64,000 nucleotides of DNA from positions 28,151,001-28,215,000 of the forward strand of contig JBAIAC010000004.1 of the NCBI GenBank assembly GCA_037349315.1, written 5' to 3'. The notes beneath the pieces are model-generated. The model saw nothing but the letters and a program-made list of their open reading frames with translations, did not search any database and was not told where the DNA came from. Numbering within the stretch: position 1 is the first letter of the stretch; each line of letters opens with the position of its first letter. Both the position numbers and the translations under genes were made by a program. The stretch comes from Chelydra serpentina (taxonomy: Eukaryota > Chordata > Testudines > Chelydridae). Positions 47,205 through 58,363 of the stretch are shown one piece after another.

Positions 47205-48036
47205 GGCTTGATGCAGGAATTACTGGGTGAAATGGTATGGCCTGTGTTATCCAGGAGGTCAGACTAGATCAGTGGTTCCCAAACTTTAACAACCTGTGAA
47301 CCCCTTTCACTAAAATATCAAGTCTCGCAAACCCCCTCCTACAAATGAATATTTCCAGGGATTTTCTCCTTTATCTGAGTATAAATTATAAAAACAGTGA
47401 TTTTGGAAATATAAAATTTATTTTTATGACATGCGTATTACACACTATTTATTATTATTTATCATTACAGTATTTTTATTACATTATGAAAATGGCAACA
47501 CTCTTCCACGATCTCACTTTCATAGCTTATATCACTTTGAATAAGCCTGTTATCAGACAAGGCTCCTATGTTTCATCAAGGAGTATCAGATGCGAAACAG
47601 CATGAAGGTATTTAAGAAGCTAACTCAAAGAGTTCCTCTTACACAAGCATTCAGGTCTTGAGGAGTCCAGGCAAACAACGCTCGTTACAACAAAGCTTAA
47701 ACTTGTTCTTCATAATAATTTTAAAACCATATTAGCTGCCTATTTAATTTTAAAAACAGCAAAAAATATCCACCTCCCTTTCCATTTCTTATAAGGAGTC
47801 TTGAAGATTAAATCTCCTCAGTGTGATAGATATGCTTGCTCTGATCTGCTTAGCTCTTGGAAGTCCAAGGGCTCTAGGCTGCTGGCCCCATGCTGCCTGG
47901 GGTACCTAGGGACAGCTCTGTCCACCATTAGGGAATTTTTTTCCGAGAACCCCCTGTAACGGTTCACAAACCCCAGTTTGGGAACCACTGGACTAGATGA
48001 TCAAAATCCCTTCTGGCCATACATTTATTAATCTGA
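47205..48036 (+). mobile_element. CR1-like 3' tail split by a hAT element
   Basis: The tail tggcctgtgttatccaggag, then gtcagactagat, continues at 47991 with gactagatgatcaaaatccc and ends near 48036. The hAT at 47270-47990 inserted at the gactagat target. Confidence 0.7.
47262..47998. mobile_element. hAT-type element, 721 bp
   Basis: An exact GACTAGAT duplication is at 47262-47269 and 47991-47998. The element starts cagtggttcccaaac and ends gtttgggaaccactg, a perfect 15-bp inverted repeat. No transposase frame survives. It sits about 200 bp upstream of ENDOD1 exon 2. Confidence 0.94.
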
Positions 48037-48201
48037 AGAGCTACAGGAAAAATAGAAAAGATGGATGCATTCATATCGTCTGTTGACCTGGGCATCATAG
48101 TGGATGAAATATAAGTGCATTTCCATGCATATTTTGAAAATAGCTTCATAGTGTGCAGCAAGGTAAGCCACATCCAGTAATTGTTCTCTTTTGTGTCTCA
48201 G

Positions 48202-49365
48202 ATAGATGATCCTGGAAATGACTTGGAGGAAATGGTGCATGAAGCTGATGCTGTTGGCTCAGTGAACAACCTTGGAGCAAACCAAGCCCTGACCACAGAC
48301 TATGTGGACTCTGGTTATGAGAGAGGGCAGCTAAACCCCGGTTCCCTCAATGAAGATGATTTCCAGCTAGCCACATACACCCTTACTAATGCTGTCCCTA
48401 TGACTCCATCTCTCAGCGAAAGCTGGCACAAGGACGTTGAGAATATAGTAGAGCAAGCTTTGGCCCCACATTGTGAAAACGGGGCTCACCTGTATCTTGT
48501 TGCAGGTGCTGTTCCGTCCAGCCTCAGAGTTAAAGACAAGGTGTCCGTACCAGAGTTTCTCTGGCTGGCAGCTTGCTGTGATGCTCCGGAGGTATGGTCT
48601 GTGGGCTTTCTGAAACGCCCGAGTGGTGAAAACGGTATAGAAGACCTCTCTGTGGAAAAGCTGGAGAAGCAGCTTCCTTCAGGAGCTCACTTGTTTAAAA
48701 GCAGCTGTGGGGGAGGCAGCCAAAGCCAGAAGAAAATGGAAGCCATATTGCAAACCATAAACCAGATCCAGTCTGAAGAGCCCATACTGCAAACCGTGGC
48801 TGGGAAACACGGAGAAGGCCAGAGAACCCAGGAGAAGCGCGGAGAGGGCAGCCTGCTGAAAAGAGTAGCCAGCATCATTGCGGCCCCTTTCACCAAGCTG
48901 CTGAGAATCATCGCTTATGTGTTGGTGGAGGTGGTGAGATACACGTGTTCTTTCCTGTGGTATGTCTTCAAGCAGCTCAGCAACACTGCGATGGGCGGAC
49001 TCTACAGCTTATGCAACGGAGTGATGTCCTATGGCAAAGAAATCAGCACAGTGCTGGTGAACATCCCCTGGGACGTGGCCAAGGTCGCAGCAAACATCGT
49101 CATGGGCGTTGTCCGGATCTTCCAGAACACCCTGAGCCTCATCTACAGGATTCTCAGAATCCCCATGGGACTCTTCCTTCATATCATGGCTTTCCCCTTA
49201 GACACTCTCTGTGCCATTCCCATAGTCCTCAAAGACGTGGCCACTGGTGTTGGCGGCACTTGCTCACTCATTGTTGATGCCACAGGTGCCCTGATGTCCG
49301 GCTTTTATTACATAGCTACTCACCTAGGCAAAAAGTTTGTCCCTAAGTTCTCTTCTGATGACTGA
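48202..49365 (+). CDS. ENDOD1: ENDOD1 exon 2: nuclease-like domain and hydrophobic C-terminal region
   Basis: The acceptor ttgtgtctcag precedes 48202 and the exon starts in phase 0 with IDDPGNDLEE. It runs 387 codons to TGA at 49363-49365, so the protein has 483 residues, close to the usual 500. It contains TTDYVDSGYERGQLNPGSL, where the DRGH motif of the Endonuclease_NS family reads ERGQ (RGQ at residues 137-139), so the catalytic His is replaced; this substitution is also known in mammalian ENDOD1. The tail of about 170 residues holds several hydrophobic stretches (for example ASIIAAPFTKLLRIIAYVLV and ALMSGFYYIATHL). The mammalian protein is reported as ER-associated and linked to STING-dependent innate immunity and DNA damage response; here that is by homology. 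Confidence 0.96.
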   Translation: MDDPGNDLEEMVHEADAVGSVNNLGANQALTTDYVDSGYERGQLNPGSLNEDDFQLATYTLTNAVPMTPSLSESWHKDVENIVEQALAPHCENGAHLYLVAGAVPSSLRVKDKVSVPEFLWLAACCDAPEVWSVGFLKRPSGENGIEDLSVEKLEKQLPSGAHLFKSSCGGGSQSQKKMEAILQTINQIQSEEPILQTVAGKHGEGQRTQEKRGEGSLLKRVASIIAAPFTKLLRIIAYVLVEVVRYTCSFLWYVFKQLSNTAMGGLYSLCNGVMSYGKEISTVLVNIPWDVAKVAANIVMGVVRIFQNTLSLIYRILRIPMGLFLHIMAFPLDTLCAIPIVLKDVATGVGGTCSLIVDATGALMSGFYYIATHLGKKFVPKFSSDD

Positions 49366-51870
49366 TGGGGATGGCAAAAGGGTGTATGTATGCATAGACA
49401 CGTGGTGAAAGAAAAGTGGGACAATATGTTCTGATATGTGACCAATGCTGACAGTTCTTGTTGGTATTTATTGCAGAGACATTAATAACACCAAACCAAT
49501 CTGGTGGTCACATGGAGGGCCTATGGCACTTCAAAAGGGGATTCCACTACAGATCAACTTCCACTTATTGTAAAGTGTTCAGGGTTTCAACCGGGGTGGT
49601 AAACTGTCTGTGGATTTCAAGGCCAACGTCAAGCTGCTTCCACTTTGAAACACACTGAGTGTAGCACAAAGTTATTCCTTCACTATGCCTGTTTATGGGC
49701 AGTGTACAAAGGCACAGCAGAAGCACATGTCTATTGGTGCGGGTAGATAAGGGGCTTATGCTGCCCCTCCCCTCTGCTAGGATTATTGCATGGGAAGAAA
49801 CCACAGAGCTTAATTCTACCTTTAGCTGCACTGTTGACTTCAGTGGGGTTTCGTGGAAGGAACCGAGGGCAGAACTTGGGCTGGTGTGTTTTAGCTGATA
49901 ATTCTCATCCCTTGACCTTTCAAGGCATCTGAAATGGATGGAACTGCCCTTAGTGAGAGTAAATCACAGCTGCTAGTTGCTTGGTGGGGTGTGGGGGATA
50001 TTTACCATTTTCCTTAACTACCCCTAACTTTTTTAACTGACCATTGGTACCAAACAATTATCCAAGACCTGGGGGGTCTTTATTCAGTGTGGGCCCGATC
50101 CAAAGCTCAGTGAAGTCCAAAATAGTCTTTCTACTGGCTTTGGATCACACCCTAATACCCCAAACAAACCCCCACCCATTGCCTCCGATTAGAGACCAAA
50201 ATCTCCCAAATACATGCTTTAATGCCAGCTCACCTGGAGATCTATGCACGATTTGGGACGCAGATGTGTTCGTCTCTTTTTTTTTTGGTGATGTGCACTG
50301 GGAGCCCCACTCAGCTGGAAGGAACCCTCCGCCCGTGTTTCAGGCTGAGGCGACAAATATGTGACTCTATCATCCTGGTTGGTCTGAACAAACACAGTCA
50401 GCGCAACGTCTTGCATGCAATGACAAAGGGCAGAGGAGGAACACTGATGATGAGGGCCAGGTTCTGCCATTCTAACGCTGAGTAATCTCTCACTCCGCAA
50501 GAATACCCATTGACTTACAGGGAAGCTATTTGCAGTGTGAGGGATGAATCGGCGTGAGCAAGGGTGGCAGAATTTGGCCCTAGGAAGGCCGGCTGATACC
50601 TGTCAGTGTTCTGTCTCCTGCCTACCTACATCCAGTGAGAGGGGAAGCAGATCTGAGGAACCAGCCTATGGTCCTCATGCACCCCAAACTCCCAGTGAAG
50701 TCAGGTTGGAAGGTTCTGGAAGTCCTTGGGGCTGAGCTAGGAAAGCAGGATGAGGCAGAAGCCCATTGGGCTGGGGAAATGGTGAGCTGCAGCATCCGCT
50801 GCAGTAGGTTTGGGGCGGGGGGGGGGTCAGCCACTTGCACTAAGTTAGTTCATCAGGGCTGGTGCAGGCAAAACTGGTAGTGGCAGGAGACCCCAGAGTG
50901 GAGGAGACCCCAGCCCATCAGTGACGGGTTGAAGGGCTGGCGTGACTGTCATTGCCTCAGTGACACACGGTGTGACGTACAAGCTGCTTGACACTAATAG
51001 AGCTTGAGGGGAACCCGGGCACCTGTCACTTTATCACAACAGCACTTGTGCCCCCTCCTCCTGCTGACAGGACATACCAAGCCACTTTTGCCCCTAGCTC
51101 CCGGACCCTCCACAAGTGCACATTCCAGTGCTGGACACATCCCCTATTGTCATCTGTCCTCTGGAGATCCCCCAGCCCCAAGCAGGCATGCCATTGGAGT
51201 CTGGGTGAGTGGTGACTCACTGCATCTGGAATACCGCAGCGGGCAGATGAGATCCTAAGCAAAGGGCTTTACAGGGGATGTCACAGTTTAGCTCAACCGA
51301 GCCCCCCTCCAAAATGCAGTGGTCCTGCATACTAAGGGGACACGGTGCAGGGGCACGATCTGTCTGCTCCCCAGTAAACAAGTGTGTAACTTCAGCTCAG
51401 CTTACACCTCCCCTTGGGAAGGGACTCAGGGGAAGGAGTTTTGATTTCTTGTTACTGTATAACTTTTGTCCCTTGAGAGTGATCCTTGCTGACTGCATCG
51501 GCATTTGCTTCTGTTGATTCAGTCTGCAAGCACACAAATGCTGTAAGAAGTTGTAGAAGAGACATGCACTGCCCCTCCTCTTAGTTCCTTCGCACCCCGC
51601 ACTGTGCATTTTTTATGCATGACTATTCTGCTGTATTTTTATGTAGCTCATCTATGCTTTTACATGTGTGGGTATAACTCTATGCAAAGTCTCTGCTGGG
51701 GGAATCTGGTTGCTCTGTTACATGCTACTTGGGAGCAGTTCTGGTTTTGAGAAAGCTTTCTTACAGTATGTGGCAGTGTTCCCACCACTTCTATTTAAGG
51801 ACAGGCTGAATTTGGGGGGAGTAGATGGCTCAGGTGCTAGCAGTGGAATAAAGAAACTCTGGCTGGTTCA
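49366..51870 (+). other. ENDOD1: Probable ENDOD1 3' UTR
   Basis: There is no other gene downstream of the stop on this strand. The first AATAAA on the plus strand that I see is at 51847-51852, giving a 3' UTR of about 2.5 kb, similar in scale to the long UTR of mammalian ENDOD1. The signal lies in a possibly repeat-derived segment, so the end is tentative. Confidence 0.35.
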
Positions 51871-52588
51871 AATCCAGCCCAGCTTAATCGTGACTGAAAG
51901 TTATTACCTTGGCTTTGGGGTTTGTGTGGAACAAATGTATGTGTCCCAGACCAGTTCCTAGCAAACAGCCCAACAATCCTTAGCAGCAGAGAGGCCATGG
52001 AGTGAACGGACTTGGAGATCAATGCCACCTGTCACTTCTACAGGTGGTCACCCATATGCCTCTACCCTGACCTGGAGTGGAGTCATATGGGGAAGTTTAC
52101 ACTGCTACTCCCAGTGCTGCACCTGATACCTGGAGAAACAGAGGATTTTAGGGTTGTCAGTCCAACATGCACAACATTGGTCCCAAATCCCATTGGTCGT
52201 TTTTTACTATGCTACATGTCCATGCAGTCTATAGAGAAACTGCCTAAAACACAGAACAAATATTGCAAAACAGCTACGCACAGCTGTAAACTAGCTGTTG
52301 TTTGAGATTAGCCTTATCTGGGCATGACTTATGGTGTGGGAGCTTGATCTTATCTTTGGAGCTATGTGGTATTAACAAAATTAAAGTGACTTTGAAAAAA
52401 GAGAGACTTCATATTACATTACTGCGAATCGCTACGATTAAGATTGCTGACACCACTCAAAGGGCCATACCGAATTGGCGGAGATAACAATGTGGTAGTT
52501 TCAATTTGTTGCTGCACTACTCAGGATCTGGTGGTGGTATTAACAATATTTTGTGCTTCTGTAGCACCTTTCATCTGAAAATCTCAAA
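51871..52588. other. Interval without a recognised gene
   Basis: No coding exon or repeat terminus is supported. Repetitive trace only. Confidence 0.35.
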
Positions 52589-53515
52589 GCACTCGTCAAG
52601 GCTGAATCCCAACTCTCTCACTCCGAGTGCAGAAGTGGGGCCCGCAAGGATTTTAAAAATTAATACTTGCCACTCCCGGCTTGTATTAAACTCCCAAGGT
52701 TACAGCTTTTCTCTGACCTTGGCGTGGTAAACACTGCCACCACCCAAATGCAACAAAACCCCCTTTGAACCCAGGAAGGAGCGCTTGGGAATTCCTCCCT
52801 GTGGGGTACCCACAAGCCCTTTCACACCCCACCCCCCGGGAAAGAGCTGAGAATGAAAGCAAAGGAAATTAGCTGTGGCTACCAGCTAATCAAACAACAT
52901 GAACAAACCTCTTAGGACACCAAAAATCCAATCCTGTTCTTAAAAACAGTAAATTTTATTAAAAACAAAAAGAAAGAAAATACACCTGGAACTTAGGCTT
53001 TTGCTAGATTTTAAAAGAGCAATTCCAAAAATCAAGCACACAAAATAGCTTTCTTGCAGGGTTCAGCTTAAAGGTTACAAGCAAACAAAAGCATTTAGGG
53101 TTAGCACAGAAGAGTCCACAAGCCAATAAGACATAAAAGAAATAACCTTAATCGCGTCTAGCTAAACATTCTGATTTACTTACACATTTGGAGTTCAGAT
53201 AAGTAGTTCTAGTCATGAGCTGATGATTTATGATCATACCTGCCTTAAGTTACTTATAGCATGGCTGCTCTGTCCCTCCAGCCCAGAGAACAACAGACAA
53301 AGGGAAAGTTTCTTTCCCAATTTTAAAAAGTTCTACCTTCCCATTGGCTCTTCTGGTCAGGTGCCCACTTTTTTTTCTCTTTACCTGGGGGACTTTTTAA
53401 CCCTTTATAGGTAAAGCAAGTAAAGAACAGCTACCAAGAGGAATTTTACAGGTAACTGGCTGGCTGGGTGTCCATCAAAGGGAGCTATCCCCCCCTCTTT
53501 ATTTATAACAGCACT
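52589..53515 (-). mobile_element. Solo LTR with 5-bp target duplication
   Basis: GCACT flanks the element at 52589-52593 and 53511-53515. The LTR (52594-53510, 917 bp) reads on the minus strand from tgttataaataaagag to ccttgacg, with the terminal TG...CA changed to TG...CG. It matches 43191-44107 throughout, with indels. It contains an AATAAA signal (plus tttatt near 52957). No internal region is present, so it arose by recombination between two LTRs. Confidence 0.92.
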
Positions 53516-54231
53516 TTATACTGCTTAGTTAATTAAGCCTCGTGACATATTTGTGAAATAGGTGAAGGATGAAGATTATATAGATGCATATGCCCCCCTT
53601 CACCATATATTATCTAGAGAGGGAGATCGAGAGAGCGATCATTTTATTCATCATGAAATGCAGCTACCGCTGGGATGAAGCCTGGCAGCTATATTTTTAG
53701 CACCATAACATTGCACAGTAATTTAGGACAGGATGAAAAATACAGTAAACAGCTGAAACTGCAGTGGGGAATGTAGGGAGGTAGGAGCCAAATACCTGGG
53801 TTGGATATTGGCCAGAACAATGTAGTTAGTACCTCCATTCTTGAAAACAAACAAACAAACGACACACATGTTATCTTTAGTGACCATGGAGGTCAGGACT
53901 TTGCTCTTTGGTTGAGACACAAAACTAAAGTGACACCTAAAAATCATGCAGGGGCACTGACTCCAGTTCTGCCACAGAAGGAAGAGTGTCACTTCCTGCA
54001 GCGTCTGTTCCACTTCCTGCAGCACTGATGTTTTCTTGGAAAGGGCCCTATCTGAACCCTGACCCACCTTGCTTAGCTCGTGAGATCTGAGAGCATTCAC
54101 AGCACGAGACGGGAAGGAGGTTTTTCCCAGGCACAAATGGCAGTTGGGCACCCAACACCCACTGACTTTCAATGGCAGCCGGGCACTTACCTGCCACCTG
54201 TGCCGTTGTGCCTGATCTGGCTGGAGTTAAT
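53516..54231. other. Interval without a recognised gene
   Basis: Short (aaac)n at 53846-53862. No exon or mobile element end is supported. Confidence 0.35.
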
Positions 54232-55326
54232 GGTCCTGTGACGGGGTGGCGGAATCTGGTCCAATGCAGGGTGAGTGCACCCTCTCCTCCAAGCTGCCTC
54301 TACCTCAGGGCGGCGAGGTCTAATGGCTAGAGTCGATATAATTGCCTTTGCCTCCAGGAGGGCATGGCCTAGTGGTCAAAGTCAATTCGGCTGTCCTAGT
54401 CCTCCGGGCTAGAAGACCTAATGGCAAGGGTCAATACAGATGCCCTCTCCCTCAAGGCTGGATGGCCCAACGGCCAGAATCAATAGGACTGCCCTGTGTC
54501 TCAGGCTGGGCGGCCCAATGGCCAGAGTCAGTAGAGTTGCCCCTGTTTGTGGGGCTGTAAGGCCTAGTGCCCAGAGTCAGTAGAGTTGCCCCTGTTTGCG
54601 GGGCTGTAAGGCCTAGTGCCCAGAATCAGTAGAGTTGCCCCTGTTTGCGGGGCTGTAAGGCCTAGTGCCCAGAGTCAGTAGAGTTGCCCCTGTTTGCGGG
54701 GCTGTAAGGCCTAGTGCCCAGAGTCAGTAGAGTTGCCCCTGTTTGCGGGGCTGTAAGGCCTAGTGCCCAGAGTCAGTAGAGTTTCCCTTGCCTTTTAGGG
54801 CTGTGTGGCCTCGCGGCCAGAGCCAATGGGTAGGTGGTGGCCGGGGTAGGGAGACCTGGGCCCACCCTGCTCTATCGGGTCCCAGCCCAGGGCCCTAACA
54901 GTGGTGGAGTGTTCCACCACTGAGTCAGCGGAACTCCAACCGAAACATGCCGACTTCCCACAGGACTATAGCTAGTTCTCCCAGGCCACTTCCTATCAGG
55001 TCTCTTGGAGCAGTAGTCAAGGTGTTGTCGTGGCCTCCAGGCTTCTCGGTGCATGTGGTTCCCGGTGACTCTGATCCCACTTGGGCATCCACAGGTACCT
55101 GGGTATCTGTCTGGGTCTCGGCGCCTCTGGCTTCCGCGGTCAGGGATTCCAGCTGCTCCTAGGCTGCATCCTGCAAGGTGAGTCCTTCCTCCTCAGCGGT
55201 CAGCCCAGACTGAGCTAGGCTGTTCCCTTTTATACTAGTACTGCATTTGGAGCATACCCGGTAGGGACGTGGGGGCGTGACTTTTTCAGCCCACAATGAG
55301 GAGTGAGTGCCTCCCATTACAGGTCC
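54232..55326 (-). mobile_element. LTR of another endogenous retroelement, 5-bp target duplication
   Basis: GGTCC is present at 54232-54236 and 55322-55326. Between them lies a TG...CA unit (54237-55321, 1085 bp; tgtgacgggg...cccattaca). On the minus strand a TATA box, tagtataaaagg, is at about 55239-55228, which sets the likely orientation. The first part contains the tandem array at 54310-54835. No coding region is present, so it is a solo LTR. Confidence 0.8.
54310..54835. repeat. 49-bp minisatellite inside an LTR
   Basis: Five consecutive units begin at 54536, 54585, 54634, 54683 and 54732, each 49 bp (gttgcccctgtttgcggggc then tgtaaggcctagtgcc...), nearly identical. On both sides, from 54310 and to 54835, there are about six more units of 49-50 bp with much greater divergence. 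The central units must have been amplified or homogenised most recently. Confidence 0.92.
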
Positions 55327-55459
55327 AGAAAAGTATCCAGTTCTTTTTAGTTTCAGTGCCTGTGCAAGGTGCTGGTTTGTCAGGCCTACACCAAGACTGG
55401 GCGACGCTCTAGAAAAGAATGAATCATCAGTGTTTATGTGTTGGTTTATGTCTTCCATG

Positions 55460-56590
55460 GGGGTTAGGAATATTGGCCCAGATTCACTTGCACTGGTGCC
55501 AGGTGAGGTGAATTATACCCTCCTATGCCAGCCTGGGCAGTATAGCTGTTTGTTCTCCCTGGGCTTCTGGTGGGGAGGAGCAGCTTTAACCACTGTCAGC
55601 TACGTTTACATTCCCTTTGAATTTGGCCCATAGAGGTGACTAACCTGCCCTATGTCACAGAGGCAGTCAGTAGCAGGGCCTGTATGGGACCTCAAGAACC
55701 CCTAGTCCTGTGTTCAGCTCATCAGGTCACACCTCTCTTGAAGCTACCCCTAACAGAGCCCCTTTTACAAATAAGCACCTCTCCAGGGGGCTACAAACTA
55801 TTACCTCAGCTCTGCAGGGAGGACCAGCTGCTCAGATTCAGGCTGGTTTTATTCACAAGTTATCACCTTGGCCTAGTCAATGCCCCCAAAAAATCACTTA
55901 CTGAAAAATAAATACAAGTGTAACTAGTTTGGCCACAGTGTGTCTGTAGTATGCCTGGTATGTCAGTCACTGGTACTGTACGTTCAACATGACAGGATAT
56001 ATTGTAGCTGCATATTCTTAGTTTTATCCAGCACTGGATACCATCTGTCATTCATGTAAATGAAACAGCCATTTTCAGCTGAGCAAATATCTCTAAGCAG
56101 ACAGACCTATGGAGTTTCCACATTTGCACCAATACTGCAGCCAAGGGCCTCTATACAGCATGGTAAGCTGGCTCTAAATTCTTCAGCAAGGTTCCTGGAT
56201 TCTTAAGTAGCTTCTTTCTAATTAATACATGTATGTCTTTAAGCTAATTAAATACGGAAATGAATAGAACCATCAGAGCAGTGGCCCCAGTGTTATTTGC
56301 TTTGATAGTCAATTCTACAGATTTTATGTGGTCCCCATGTTTTCATTTTCCTATTTGCCAAGGGGTTTGGTATTGACTGCACCGTAACTGCATGATAGGT
56401 GGTGTCAGAGGCAAAACTGGAAGTATTGGCAGATGGCATGGAGGTGTCACACAGTCTGGACTGGCTCACAACTGAGTGTCAATCTCAGGTCAGACTGTCA
56501 GAAGACAGGGCAGGCATGTCAAACTTGTGGTATGTTCTATAATAAGATTTCACCAAGTTAGTAATAAATGTGAACTCCTGGATCACTATA
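55460..56590. other. Interval without a recognised gene
   Basis: Possibly old L2/MIR-like pieces near 55470-55630 (ggcccagattcacttgcact). No exon is supported. Confidence 0.35.
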
Positions 56591-56594
56591 TTAG

Positions 56595-56981
56595 TCTAGG
56601 CGCCGACTTCCCGTCTGCCCGGTGGGTGCTCGACCCCCCCGACCCCTGCCCCTGCACTGCCCTCGCCATGCCCACATTCCACCCCCTTCCCCCAAGTCCC
56701 CGCCCCTGCCCTGCCTTTTCTCTGCCTCCTCCCCTGAGCGCACCTCATTCCTGCTCCTCCCCCTCCTTCCCAGAAAGTCCTAAGCACCACCAAACAGCTG
56801 TTAGGCAGCAGGGGGACGGAAAGCACTGGGAGGGAGGGGGAGGAGCTGGGATGCGGCGTGCTCGGGAGAGGGAGAAGGAGGTGAGGAGGGGGGAGCTTGG
56901 CTGCTGGTGGGTGCGGAGCACCCGTTAATTTTTCCCTGTGGGTGCTCCAGCCCCGGAGCACCCACGGAGTCGGCGCCTATG
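56595..56981. mobile_element. hAT-type MITE, relative of the 20291 copy
   Basis: The ends are taggcgccgacttcc and gagtcggcgcctatg. The interior ggtgggtgctcgaccccc and tttttccctgtgggtgctcc match the 20291-20508 element in the reverse direction, with an extra GC-rich core. The target duplication has decayed. Confidence 0.75.
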
Positions 56982-57735
56982 CATGGAGTCACAGGCAGTC
57001 CCGTTGGGCTGTCCAGACTATCTTGCCACCCGAGAAACTGGACTTAGTGATAATGGTCACATAAACCAAAAATCACATCACTTCAGGTTACTCCCAACCC
57101 CAAAGGGTCAGTCACTTACCCATAGGTCAACTGGTACTCTGAATCTTACACCAAAAGCAATGCTAGTAGCCAATTCTCTAGTAAACAAACTGAAGATTAG
57201 CTAAGAAAAAGAAATGAGAATTATTGAACGGTTAAAGCAGGTAAAATTATTAACAGGTGAGTCAAAGTTTGTAAGTCCAAAATGATAGCCAAGATGTAGT
57301 AATCTGCCAGTTCCAAAAATCTGTTAGGGCACCCAGAATAACTCTAGGGAGCTCTGTCCACTCGCTCAGTATTTATTTCCACTCTGTTGGCATCCAAACT
57401 GTCCAGAGATACAGGATCATTACTTGAAATTAATTTTATAGCTTCTCCAGAAACCACGCTGAACAGTGTCTTCACCCACGTGGATTTTGATGCATAGGAA
57501 ATGCAGATTGAGTCTGTGAATTTCCATTGTTGAACACAATGGCCCTTGCTTTGAAGTTAGCATTTCTGGTTACAGCCATTAAGTCCTTCATTAACACTTC
57601 ACAAGGTTTCTTTGAAGAATAAATGTAACGTATCAGCAAACAACAATCTTTCATTAGTTTTCATGAAATTTACATGTCAAACCTCTTCTCATTTTAACGC
57701 TAGAACACACTTTCATCTAGGGTTATCTAATTACA
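56982..57735. repeat. Unclassified AT-rich stretch, probably repeat-derived
   Basis: The segment cactttcatctagggttatc just before the 19-bp direct repeat, and the blocks ttactcccaaccccaaaggg and agactatcttgccacccgag, have the look of interspersed-repeat sequence (perhaps LTR), but I see no paired ends. No coding exon is supported. Confidence 0.35.
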
Positions 57736-57823
57736 GGGGTATACATAATGTTATAGACAGAAAATATTAACCAGTTAACCAGAACCAGAACAGATAGTGT
57801 TTCCTTATCCTATTAGGACTCAC

Positions 57824-58347
57824 CTTATCGGAGCACGAACCCCAGGGGCTGCGGTGAAGTCAGAAAGAGGGGCTAAGCACCCCGTTGGCGCCGTTCCTAG
57901 TTCGCCGCAGCCGTCCGGAGTCCAATGTCCGAGCTAGGAGGTCCCTTCGTGGTCGCCAAAAACTGTTACCGAAATATCGGGTCCGCCTAGCTGAGAGCCA
58001 ATAACAGCCAGACAGGGATAAGGAAAGAAAAGTACTTTATTCTGCAAAATAAGGGAAGTCTGTACCAAGTGACAGGACTTCAATTAACATAGAAATTACA
58101 GGTCTTTTATACACACTTAGACAAAGCCCTGGTGTGTTAACATTTGATTGGTGGTTACCAGATCTCAGATGTCTGTTATCTGGTCAGTAAAAACTGGTAT
58201 AGAAATAACTATCTCAGCTGGAAAAAACTATTCTTGTGTAGGCGAAGGACAACTGTAAAAATGCAAGGTCTTGCGTAGGCGAGGCGTCTACTTCCACCTA
58301 GTGGTCTCTGATTACCATGGCTGCTGACTGATTATGACTTTCACACA
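57824..58347 (-). mobile_element. Endogenous retrovirus LTR plus primer-binding site and leader, minus orientation
   Basis: On the minus strand an LTR of 384 bp runs from tgtgtgaaagtc (58347) to ggtaaca (57964). It has a TATA box, tataaaag, at 58111-58104 and a polyadenylation signal, aataaa, at 58041-58036. Five bases later is a primer-binding site, tggcgaccacgaagggac (57958-57941), complementary to the 3' end of a tRNA-Arg. The leader then reaches a consensus splice donor, aag|gtgagt, at 57824, after which retroviral sequence stops. No gag, pol or env remains here. Confidence 0.8.
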
Positions 58348-58363
58348 GGGGTATACATAATGT

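Noticed and set aside
52301..52730. Downstream coding exon of ENDOD1
   Set aside because: ENDOD1 ends in exon 2 with a proper stop and the family has two exons. The frames here are partly LTR-derived.
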